Source: Marsupella aquatica (Eukaryota; Marchantiophyta). Taken from it: a stretch of DNA of 64,000 bases. This document shows, piece after piece, positions 46,005 to 55,674 of this stretch. Each line of letters begins with the position of its first letter. Position 1 is the first letter of the stretch. Position numbers and translations under genes: made by a program. Location: assembly GCA_973895155.1 (NCBI GenBank), contig OZ316899.1, positions 9,672,001 through 9,736,000 on the forward strand, given 5' to 3'. The notes below the pieces were generated by a model. That model was not told the origin of the DNA. It did no database searches and saw only the letters and a program-made list of their open reading frames with translations.

Positions 46005-47360
46005 CTACTTCACTCCCCTACCCTCGCTAACATTGGTCGTCCTGGTTGGAGTTATCGGAACTCTGCTCTGTGCCTTCAGCTTCCTCACTTCGGATTTTAA
46101 ATCCAAAATTGATCGTTCCCTATCTTCCAGTTCTTGCGAAAGCTGATCGTTCTCTGCCCTCAACTGCTCGAGTTCCTTGGTCTGTTCAGTGATACTCTCC
46201 TCTTCAGTGCCCTGTAGCTTCACAGTGGCTTCTAACTCAGCAATTTTCCGCTTATAGTCGTCTTCTGTGATTCTCCAACTCTCTGATACTTCATAGTGTT
46301 TTTGTCCGAGCTTCCCCAGTTGCTCCTCCAGTAGGGCTTGTTTGTTCAGATCCTCCGTGGGGTCCCCTTTGGAATCCTTGACTGCGGTGGTTTGCTGGAG
46401 TTGGGTTTCCAGACCCTGGAGCTTTTTCTTCAATTCCTCCACCCTCTGGCGTTCCACTGCCCATTCCCCGGCTGTTCTGCGTTGCTTTGCTGCTTCATCC
46501 TTGAGTTGCGATTGCAATTCTTCTATTTCCTTGAGTTTCTCGTTATCCTCCCTTAGCTGTGAATTGATCTTTTGGCTATCTACTTTGACTGTGGCTATGG
46601 CTGCTCCGATGGCCGTGACAACCTCCTGGTAATTTGTTGTTAGTCCCCCTGGACGTAACCCTTCTATCCCTAAGTAATCAGCCAATTCCTGCGTGGCTGC
46701 CTCCTCATGCCTCCAGCCTCTTCCTATGGTTGTCAGTCGATCCCTATCTGCTATTAGCTCTTTGTTACGATTTAGTAACTCCTTGATGGTCTCCTCGGCC
46801 TCCACTGCCCATTTATCTGCCTCCTCCTTCCCGACTAAGTCCTCGGCGATTTCTTCTTCTCGCTTGTTCCACTCCAAGTGTACTACCGAACTCGTTATTC
46901 CCTGATAAATGGCTAATTGACTGGCGATTTGTCCGATCATGACTGTAAAGATGCTATCTTTTTGCACTGTGCTGATCTTCTCTTTCAATACTTCGATCCC
47001 CAGCTTCTCCCGTAATTGTTGTTCATCACCTTCTTTTACGGTTGAGAGGGCGTACTTGAGGTCGTCGTCATCAATGGGCGCTGTCCTATAAGCCTTGGTT
47101 TCTGCTCGCATTTTGTCTTCCTCCGCTGGTTCCTGACCCTCTGATTCTGACTCCTTCTTGGTCGGTGTTGGATTGGTTTCTTTCCTCCTGGTGGTGCGCA
47201 CTGGTGATGCGTCCCCCTCTTGCTCTTTGTTGGCTGCTTCCTCTTCTAGCATGGTGCCCTTCTGCTTCTTGGCTCCCTCACTCCTCGTTGGTTGGTAAAT
47301 GGTAGCTGCTGATTCTGTTTTTCCCCCGTCTTCCCCTGTAAGCTGACTCCCGATTAGCAC
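46005..47360 (-). CDS. Extra ORF of the gypsy element: coiled-coil protein
   Basis: 451 codons, uninterrupted. The first 150 residues are charged and low complexity (EEEAANKEQEGDASPVRTTRRKE). Then a long coiled coil runs from about residue 190 to the end (LQSQLKDEAAKQRRTAGEW ... TKELEQLRAENDQLSQELEDRE). It is preceded by the mobile-domain-like ORF and is likely its partner or, ancestrally, its C-terminal half. The pairing matches the single long ORF inside LTR-A to LTR-C. Function unknown; dimerisation is likely from the coiled coil. Confidence 0.6.
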   Translation of the reverse strand: MLIGSQLTGEDGGKTESAATIYQPTRSEGAKKQKGTMLEEEAANKEQEGDASPVRTTRRKETNPTPTKKESESEGQEPAEEDKMRAETKAYRTAPIDDDDLKYALSTVKEGDEQQLREKLGIEVLKEKISTVQKDSIFTVMIGQIASQLAIYQGITSSVVHLEWNKREEEIAEDLVGKEEADKWAVEAEETIKELLNRNKELIADRDRLTTIGRGWRHEEAATQELADYLGIEGLRPGGLTTNYQEVVTAIGAAIATVKVDSQKINSQLREDNEKLKEIEELQSQLKDEAAKQRRTAGEWAVERQRVEELKKKLQGLETQLQQTTAVKDSKGDPTEDLNKQALLEEQLGKLGQKHYEVSESWRITEDDYKRKIAELEATVKLQGTEEESITEQTKELEQLRAENDQLSQELEDRERSILDLKSEVRKLKAQSRVPITPTRTTNVSEGRGVK

Positions 47361-47420
47361 TTGGAGATGTGACTCGAGCTCTACTGGAAGGTTGCTTTTA
47401 GTGCTGATTAATCGTTTAGC

Positions 47421-48731
47421 TCAATTGATGGCTGCATGGAACCCTTCGTGGAAAAAGGCCGACCAATCCTTTTGCTTCTTGTCTCCCTCCTCTACAATTT
47501 TAATCATAAATCGAGGATATTCTGATCTAGGCCTCTTCCAATGTAATGCATGGGTTACAAATTCGAGCCTTTCCTTGATTTTCTCATCCGTGCAATGCTT
47601 GGTCGGATAGCCCCTATTGTCGTCTACGTCCTTGTGTTGTGGAAATGTGGCAGGTTGCCAAGTTTTCCCCATCCGTTTCTTGATCTCCGCTCCTTGCTTT
47701 GGCAGTTTGAAAAGCTCCTGAAGCTTCCGAGGATTCGTCTTAATGACTTGGCCCCTACATATTCCCTGATTTTTGGTGGGTTTCCACGTGGTGATGAACT
47801 CGCTGTAGTCCTCTGCTTGTAGCTTCGTGGTTTGATTCCACTTTAGTTTCACGAATTTCTCCAATCCTTGTGTCTGTAGAAATTTCCTGTGTGCTTGTCC
47901 GCGCATAGTTTGCAATATCTGTGGCCCCATTCTCTCAAATTTCAAAACATGACTTGTTTCCCCTGGACTCGCCTTTGCGGCGCGCGTTGACTTCCCGGTC
48001 CTACTTTTTGCTTCTTCTGCTGGTTCTTCTTCTTCTTCACTGTCGGATTCTTCCGGTTCTTCCTCCTTGGATTTGACTATTTTGATCTTTCCCCTTACGG
48101 ATCGCACCTCCCTCATCGTTGGCGGCTCAAGTTTAATCGTTTTGGCTGTCCCCTTGCGGTTCCTCTTGGTCCTAGGAGTTGTTTCCTCAAATATCGCTGT
48201 GGTGACCGCCGTGATCGCTTCCGTGGGATCCGGGTTGGCTAACAATTCTGCCATGGTCAGCTTCCGCCTCCCTTCTCGTTGAAGTTTGTTTAGCTGGTTT
48301 CCCCGTTGTTCTTCTGTCTGCTCGGCCGCTTGCTCCGTTGGTGCCTCGATTATTGATTCGGTTTGTGTCTCTAGGGTTGGCTCCTCGGCGGGCCCCTGCC
48401 CTTCCCTTTTGGCTATAGTTTCCGAGAGATGGTCAGCCACTGAAGGTCCCTGACTCACGATCTCTTGATCATCTTCGGGGTTGCTCCTTTCCCTTTCCGC
48501 TGACTTGGAAACTTCCAGCTCCATGCCCTCTGCTGTTGTCGGCCCTTCTCCCTCTGTGTGCGTGGGGGCTGGTGTCTCCTCCATCGCCGGGGTTTTGAGT
48601 AGTTCGCTGATAGTAACGCGCTTCCTCGGTTTATCGTCCTCAAACTCGTTTGATCGTTTCAGCTTCAAAGTCTTCATGCCCACCGGTAATGTGTAATGCC
48701 TATTACCGACCCTCGACCATTTGAAGTTCAC
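47421..48731 (-). CDS. Extra ORF of the gypsy element: mobile-domain-like protein
   Basis: 436 codons, uninterrupted, starting 7 nt after the stop of pol. The N-terminal 260 residues are disordered and charged with basic patches (RKRVTISELL, TPRTKRNRKGTAKTIKL). The last 170 residues start LQTQGLEKFVKLKWNQTTKL and continue TNPRKLQELFKLPKQG, aligning with GLEAFVKLPWLKPEV ... TPRVIAEVFGLP in the LTR-borne ORF. This resembles plant mobile domain or 'putative plant transposon protein' families. The position straight after integrase makes it an element gene. Function unknown. Confidence 0.6.
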   Translation of the reverse strand: MNFKWSRVGNRHYTLPVGMKTLKLKRSNEFEDDKPRKRVTISELLKTPAMEETPAPTHTEGEGPTTAEGMELEVSKSAERERSNPEDDQEIVSQGPSVADHLSETIAKREGQGPAEEPTLETQTESIIEAPTEQAAEQTEEQRGNQLNKLQREGRRKLTMAELLANPDPTEAITAVTTAIFEETTPRTKRNRKGTAKTIKLEPPTMREVRSVRGKIKIVKSKEEEPEESDSEEEEEPAEEAKSRTGKSTRAAKASPGETSHVLKFERMGPQILQTMRGQAHRKFLQTQGLEKFVKLKWNQTTKLQAEDYSEFITTWKPTKNQGICRGQVIKTNPRKLQELFKLPKQGAEIKKRMGKTWQPATFPQHKDVDDNRGYPTKHCTDEKIKERLEFVTHALHWKRPRSEYPRFMIKIVEEGDKKQKDWSAFFHEGFHAAIN

Positions 48732-48737
48732 CTCGCG

Positions 48738-51260
48738 CTAATAGCCACTCCACTCGGGGTTCTCTCGTAATCTCCTTGCCAGTCGGAAATAGGGTTTTTG
48801 GTTTAACAGTTCTTTTGTGGATGATGGTGCTCGCCCTTTGGATTCTAGTGTATCCTGGACTTCTAGTATAACATGTAATTTTCCCGTGGAGTAGTTCTCA
48901 ATACAGGGTATCGAGTTGGGTCCTATCAAAATCCGATCTGCAATCCATGTGGAAAAGGGTCCGTGTGTACATCCTACGATTACTACTCTATAAGGAAACC
49001 TTCTCCTCCTCTCTTCCTGGCCTTTGGGTAATTTGTGCTTCCAATCGTGGATCTGAAAGATTTCAGATAGGTGCTCTGCCGCTAGAACCACTGACTTGAT
49101 TTGACCTGATTCCGTTGGTTCGTTTGATGGGATGGTTCCGTTCACGTAATCCTCTAACGGGTACCCCTTGATCGTTAGTTCTCGTCCTTGTTCATTGGTG
49201 CTTTCTTCTCGTCGTAGTGTGTCACGTGTGGTGGTCGCGACTAGCTTCTTTGCGTGTGCTAAGGGTCGTTCCTTGTTCTTGGCGGTGAGTGCCCCTCCGG
49301 TGGCTTCCGTAGATGCTTGATCGGGGGTCACGCCGATACAGGCTACCATTCTAGTGGGTAGCTCGTACCCTTCTCCATCCACTTGACTCTCGTTAGGTGG
49401 TGCTGTTGGCAGTTGAAAGCTATCGTCGTCCTCGTTGAGCGCCGGTATCGTATCGGAGTCATTGCCGACTTTGCTTTCCCCTGGGTAGTCGTTAACCGTA
49501 TCCTCTACTTCTCGTAAGTACACGTCGTTCCTTATGTGGTACGACTTCATCTTATTCCCGTTCACCCACTATTGCTCGCTCCCATCCTGGCTGGTAATTT
49601 TGAAGGTTCCGTTTCCCCACGCCTTGAGGACGGTAAAGGGTCCTTCCCATTTAAGTCTCAACTTTTATTTTTTTATTCGTGCCCGCTTTCGGCACCACAG
49701 TACTAATTCCCCTTCCGTGAACGTGGTTACCTCCCGTTGATCGTCTATTCGTTGCTTGCGTTGTCCTTGTACATACTCTAATCGCTCTTCGGCCCTTCTC
49801 TAGGTTTTGGTAACCTCCAATAGTGCTTTTAACCGTCTAGTTAAACACGGGTTCTGATTTATGTCGTATCCCGCTACGATTTGCAAACTAGGTAATTCGT
49901 AGTCTGTCGGCATACGGGCCTCAACTCCAAACATTAATTGAAAAGGGGTGTGGCCGCGCGGAATGCCCATACTGCCGCCGGCAGCTGAACGTCCCAATCG
50001 TTTTGCTGTTCGTTAACCACTTTCCGTAAAACGTTGAGTAAGACTTTGTTTGTTGACTCCGCTTGCCCGTTACACTGAGGGTAATAGGGAGTCAAAAACC
50101 GATGGCTTATATGGTAATTATCCGTCAGTTTCTGGATAACCTTGTTCAGAAAATGTGAACCTTGATCGCTCACTAGCTTACCTGGTAATCCGTATCTCGT
50201 GATGATGTTCTGGTACAAGATTGGCTATTACTCGGGCAGTGTTCTCCCGAGTTGCGACTGCTTCCACCCATTTTGTGGTATATTCTGTTGTTGCTAAAAT
50301 ATACTGGTTCTGACTATATCTGGAAGATGAAGTGATGGGTCCTATGAAATCTATTCCCCATTTCTGAAAAATATAAGGGGCGATTATAGGCCTGAACTCC
50401 ATGTTTTCCTTTACAGGTCCTGTACGCTGACACAGGTCGCAAGTTTTTACAAACTCCCAAGTGTCTTTATGGACAGTTGCCCACCAACGTCCTTGCTGAA
50501 GAATCTTCCTCAGGGTGATCTCGGTGCCGAAATGTCCCCCTCCTAGTCCTTCATGTGCCGCGATTAAGGCTTCTGGCCGTTCTTCCTCCGAAACTACTCT
50601 ACGTAGTATGTCATCGGGCCCCTGGTAATAAAGCACGTGGTTGATCAAGGTGTAGGGCCTTGCCTTATAGGCGTAGACCTTCCTTTCCTTACTGGACAAC
50701 CCCTCGGGGAATACCGCTGTGCGTAAATACCTTTCTAATGCTGGTTCGTCATCCAAGGTCACTAGATTTACAGGATGCCTTTCCTTGGCGTCTTGAAATA
50801 GCTCCATATCCGGTAATTGATCGTCTTCTTCCTTGCCTGTCTCTCCTGATTCGAGTCTACTCAAATAATCGGGTATGACATGGGTTTTCCCGGGTTTATA
50901 AATGATGGTGTAATCAAACTCAGCTAATAACAAAATCCATCTTGCAATTCGGCCCGACAGCTGTGGTTTGTTTACTAAGTTGACCAAGGCATTATGATCT
51001 ACATAGAATATGAATCGATTCCCAAGTAAATAATGCCTAAATTTCTTTACTGCAAATATCATGGCTAATGCTTCCCTCTCAGTCGTGGTGTAGTTCCTTT
51101 CATGCACGTTTAACAGTCTACTGGCATAGTATACTGGTAAATCGATACCTTGTTCTCCCTTCTGTGCTAACACTGCCCCCACCGCCACCAGAGAAGCATC
51201 TGTATGTAGATGGAACTCCCTCTTCCAATCTGGCTCCTTGAGTATGGGTGCATGGCACAA
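48738..51260 (-). pseudogene. gypsy pol: RNase H, integrase and C-terminal extension
   Basis: RNase H: FHLHTDASLVAVGAVLAQ, TTEREALAMIFAVKKFRHYL and FYVDHNALVNL. Integrase: zinc-binding region with AAHEGLGGGHFG and CDLC, then WGIDFIGP, VSDQGSHF and PQCNGQAESTNK carrying the DDE residues. The integrase C-terminus includes KWEGPFTVLKAWGNGTFKI near 49,650. A TAG near 49,571 is followed in frame by VNGNKMKSYH and a further 270-residue extension ending at 48,738. Frame changes near 51,260, 50,200 and 49,970 break the ORF. It lies between RT and the extra ORFs. Confidence 0.88.
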
Positions 51261-52429
51261 CCGGTCTTTGATTTCTTCAAACGCGTTCTGATAGTCGTCG
51301 TCCCAAGTGAAGTTTGATGGTTACCCATTAATCGTGCCAACGGGGCACTGATTTGGGAGTACCCCTTGATGTAACGACGGTAAAAACCTCCACTTCCCAG
51401 GAACCTTCTAACTTGGGTTGCACTATTGGGAACTGGCATCTCTTTAATGATTTTTATCTTATCTGGGTCTACTAACAAGCCCTGTTTACAGACTATGTGT
51501 CCTAATATCCTGCCCGATGGTACAAAGAAGGTGCACTTATCAGGGTTCAGGCTGACTCCCCCTTCCCTACATCTTAAGAGGCATAATCTGAGATGACCTA
51601 TATGTTGCTCTTCCTCTCCGTATATGGTGAAGTCATCTAGGAAGATTTGCATAAACTGATTCAAATACTCATGAAATAACATCATCATTAATCGCTGGAA
51701 TGTACTAGGCCCATTGCATAATCCAAAGGGTAATACGAGACACTGGAAAGCGCCCCATTCCGTAATGAAAGTGGTCAGCTCCCTTGCTTCTGTTGCTAAC
51801 CGGACCTGACTCTACCCGCTATACCCATCTAAAAATGAATAAGCTGACTTTCCTGCTACCACATCCAGAACTGCTTCTAGAAAGGGTACCGGGAAAGGGT
51901 CTTTTATGGTCGCTGCGTTTAATTTTCTGAAATCAATGCAGACTCTTAACTTCCCATTTTTCTTAGGTACTACAACTATTGGGGATAGCCACGTATAACG
52001 CTTAACAGGTTCAATGAATTTGGCATCAAGGAGCCTTTGGATTTTTTCTTTTACCTTTTCCGCATAGTTGGGGTTCATCCTATATCGTTGTGTCTGCACC
52101 GGTACTGATCCTGGTACGAGTCGGATTTGATGTACGCCAATTGACTCTGGAACTCCCTTTAACTCCGTGTAATCCCAGGCAAAAACATCTCGGAATTCGA
52201 CGAGTAGGGTAACAAGTTCCTCTTTGAGCTCGGGGGAAAGGTGTTTCCCTATCTTTACTTCTCGTGGTCGTTTATAGTCACTCAAATCGACCTTCTGAAT
52301 GTGCTCTTCCTCGGTGGCACTCCATCCCACCACTTTCTCTGCTAGATCCTGCAAGGTGGTCTGTGCTTCTTCCTCCTTTAATGAGCACTCCTGAATGCCT
52401 TGCGGGTCTATGTGTTTAAACAGATCGTT
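51167..52429 (-). pseudogene. gypsy pol: reverse transcriptase
   Basis: Same frame as gag-protease, from which it is separated by one TGA at about 52,430. RT motifs: YRMNPNYAEKVKEKIQRLLD, SPIVVVPKKNGKLRVCIDFRKLN, YSFLDGYSG, then FLDDFTIYG (LDD catalytic pair). A TAG at about 51,812 replaces the Tyr codon expected after LDGYSG. The ORF resumes in the same frame with ATEARELTTFITEWGAFQCLVLPFGL. Confidence 0.88.
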
Positions 52430-54636
52430 TCATAGATCATGATCCATTTTTTCTTTGGTCATTCCTTGCATCTCGTCGAGCTTGACTATTTCCATATCTG
52501 AAATTGGGACTAAGTCTGGACGGCATTTTAAATAGGTCTCTTCTTCATCCTCATTCAACCCCTCTGCCCAGTTCAAGGTACAGACTCTGGCCATAGGTGG
52601 TACACCGTCCTCGATAGCCTTGGTTCTGATCTTGAAAGTCTCTCCTCCGTGTTCTATTTTTATATAATCCTTCTCTTCCCCCCAGTGTTGTTTTACTTTG
52701 GCCTGTCTTAGCCAAGGTTGTCCTAACAACATGGGTTGTCCTCGAGTGGAATCTGCTTCTCTCAAAACTACCACTCCTAAATTGTACTTGATGCCTGAAA
52801 TCAGCATTGGTAAGTCTGGCACGTAACCTAGTGGGTGACAGCTGCTTTGATCGGCCATTATTAAATTAAAAGGGGCTGGTAAGAGTTTGACTCTGCCTAG
52901 CAGTCTGTAGGTCTGCTCACTCATGAGGTTTACGGCTGACCCTCCATCCAGCAATACGTTCTTTAGTTTGATGCCCCTTACGCTGATCTGTACTACGGCT
53001 CCTTTGTCGATTAGGGGAATCTTCCCAGCTTGGTACAGTGGTACTCCGGGTAATGTGGTAGGACTAATTCTGCCTCCCAACCGTCTCATTACTGCTTCCT
53101 TGCACTGTGGTGCTAACTGGAACAGTTCCTCGACAGTGATGTCGACTCTGGTCTTCGCGATGAGTTGCACTAGCTTATCCACTATTCGCTGGTTCGCTTC
53201 GGCAGGGTTATTCGGTGGTTCTTCGTCTCGTGGGAGTTGTCCCGTTTCTTGATCGAATCCCCCCATCGTCACTCCCTCCTCTAGAATTTCCGTATCTGTC
53301 TCTGTGTAAGGTTCTGAACGCATTAATCGTTCAGGTCGTGGCAAGGTCTCGTTCCACTGTTTGTGGCGAATTTCATCCGCCATTTCTCGGGTGGTTGCAT
53401 CCATTTGGCTCCAATCGAATCCTCCCTCAGTCTCCGGGGAATTGGTTTGGGTTGAGTTCTCTGGCTGCCCTTGAGATCTTGTCACCACGTATGTTGACAC
53501 TTGCACAGTATTCACAGGTGCTGGGGCTTTCCCCGCTATTTCTTCTTTTTCTTTCATGTGCTTCATCCATAATTCACAATCGGGCCCCCTGATGTGGCCA
53601 GTTAGTCGACAGTAATAGCAAATCGGTGGGTATTTAGTACCACCATCCTTATAGGGCCTTCGGTTTGCATTACGATCCGGATTGTAATATCCCTGACTAC
53701 TCTCCATCCTATCCCCATCTTGTTTGCTTGTTCCTACCTGATTTACACCTAGGCTAGGTTTCTTTTTAAAAGGATTCTGGTTGCATTCCTGAGTAGTATG
53801 TCCAGGCCTCATATGTATTTCACAGAATTTACGAGTACTAAGCTCGCCTCGCTCTCGGTTTTCCTTGACTTCTACCTTAGAAGGTTCTGTTTTCCGGTTA
53901 ACCCTCTCTTCATCCTTACTGCTCTCGTTCTTTTCCTGGTTAAGCATCTGAGTAATGCCTTCTAGCCGTATTAATCTTTTCTCGTATTCGTCAGCATTAG
54001 AAGTGGGATTTTGTTCTACCACTGTGACTAGACTTCCCTTCACAGCCTTTCTCATCCAGCTAATTTGTTGCCCGTCGGATGGTTTGTTAGTTAATCGCCT
54101 CATTGTTACCTTTAACCGTCCAATATAGTTCTGTACTGGTTCTCCTTTCTTCTGAGTCATGTTTTGCAGAATGCTATACAAATCAGATTCTTCCTTAGCC
54201 CTTCTGTAATGATCTAAGAATTCTTTTGAAAACTCAGGCCAAGTTTTGAAATGGTCAGCTGGGTATTGAGTGTACCATACAAAAGCTTCCTTGTCCAGTG
54301 AGCTGGGAAACAGCTCTAATCGGGCTGTGTCGTTCTGTTCGTGGTTAGCTCTGAGCATTTCTTCGAAATGTGCTAAGTGGGTATCGGCATCTTCATCAGG
54401 TGCTCCCTTGAACATGGGTATTTTAACCCTTCTGGTAGGAGCCGATCTCGAACTAATGCCAGCTCCTTGGTGGTTTTAAGTCGTTCCATGGCTTCTTCCA
54501 GGGGTTCTTCGACCTTATCTTGAGCCCTTGAAGTCTCGATTCGTTCTTCGACCTCAAGTCTGAGTCTGCTTTCTTGGAAAGGTTCGAACTCCTCTGCCAT
54601 TTCCCCTTCGTTGGGATTGATGGGCGTCTTGCCCAT
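52430..54636 (-). pseudogene. gypsy gag and aspartic protease
   Basis: 54,636-54,373 encodes a charged N-terminus (EEFEPFQESRLRLEVEERIE) and is joined by a frameshift near 54,410 to a 661-codon ORF. In order: gag core (MFKGAPDEDADTHLAHFEEML ... PADHFKTWPEFSKEFLDHYR), a zinc knuckle-like CYYCRLTGHIRGPDC, a long linker, and the retropepsin-like region NVLLDGGSAVNLMSEQTY with the Asp active-site loop as DGGS. It ends at TGA 52,430. Typical of plant gypsy elements apart from the single stop before RT. Confidence 0.88.
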
Positions 54637-55559
54637 TTATCTTCTGGGTTAGCAAAGCCTTTTCTCTGCCTTCAAGCAATATACTCAACGATCAGGTCTT
54701 TCTTTACAAGGGTGATGTCAAGATCTTATTACTCGTTACTTTTCACAAAAACGAAGACCTTCTACTGTCTCCTTTACTTGACTAATGCTATAACTTCTGT
54801 TAATCAGTTCCTCTCTCTCCTTTGCTCAACTGCGGCTATGCCCTCTGCGAAATGACTCCTATTCGCTTAAACTAGGAGTGTAGGCTTCTGGAGCCATGAG
54901 TTCCTCGTTAAAGCACATAGTTAATAACTGGTTTAACATAGAAAACTCAAAACTGTCATGTTGACTCCACATCATACATCTTGGGCAAGCTCCTGCGATT
55001 TCCTCTAGTTTAGAACTTAATTTCCTAGCGATTCTGCCTATCTAGAATGCTATCGCAACCGGGTAGTCATTTCGATTCCAATGACACCATTCTAAGAGTT
55101 TTGTAAGGTCCTCCTTTCTCTTGGGTAGGCGGTACTGCGTGTAGCCTTGAGGTAATCGATCACTTGGTGGCATGGTCGCTGCTGTAAACGCTGCTCCAAA
55201 CCGAGGATTGCAAATGAATTGCTCGCCTCACAACATTCCAGGTTCCTCCATGCGCTTCTCGAAGTACCAACTCTGTGTGTGTGGGCGTGGTGTAAGCAAT
55301 TATCATAACATCGCCTTCTTGTGCCCTACTTCTCCCGCTCGCTAGTATTGAGTGCTCTTTCTCGTTCAGTGTTGCTATGATTGCTGCTTCGGCATCCTTC
55401 TCAAAATAGAACATCGTCCAGAACTCCTTCGGCGAGTTCATGTCACCCGTTTGCCTTTCTGGATTTGCACGTTTCTCTCTTGGTTTGGACTGCTGGTCGT
55501 AGCAGTTGCTCCTCTTTCGGAACCCTCAACAAGGTGTTCCCCAGTATGGTCGCCAAAAA
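54637..55559 (-). other. Untranslated leader of the gypsy element, with primer-binding site and a short ORF
   Basis: The primer site is TGGCGACCATACTGGGGA at 55,555-55,538, four bases (TTTT) after the LTR end at 55,560. A 93-codon ORF at 55,441-55,160 (MNSPKEFWTMFYFEKDAEAA ...) has no recognised domain and may be chance. Nothing else was seen down to the gag start. Confidence 0.55.
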
Positions 55560-55674
55560 TGTTAAACGCCAACTTTGACCTTGCGATTAATGGCCGTTTA
55601 ACTACCTTCTCCTCAGTAATCTCGTTTAAATGATTAACCGACCTTCGAGAGGCGGCACTCCTTCTATCTTGACA
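55560..55674 (-). repeat. LTR remnant of the gypsy element
   Basis: 115 bp, TGTCAAGATAGAAGG ... GGCGTTTAACA on the minus strand, with TG and CA ends and inverted TGTYAA termini. It is either a very short LTR or the 3' end of a longer one cut at 55,674. No second copy was found at the other end. Confidence 0.5.

Larger units (their letters stand above)
45246..55674 (-). mobile_element. Second Ty3/gypsy element with extra ORFs downstream of pol; ends damaged
   Basis: Minus-strand order: LTR remnant (55,674-55,560), primer site (55,555), leader, gag-protease, RT, RNase H, integrase, then three extra ORFs (48,731-47,421; 47,360-46,005; 45,801 onward). The right LTR remnant starts TGTCAAGATAG and ends GTTTAACA. 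No matching 3' LTR is seen at the left edge: the last ORF runs straight into the palindrome array at 45,245, so the 3' end is truncated. Several stops and frameshifts in pol show it is inactive. Confidence 0.82.
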
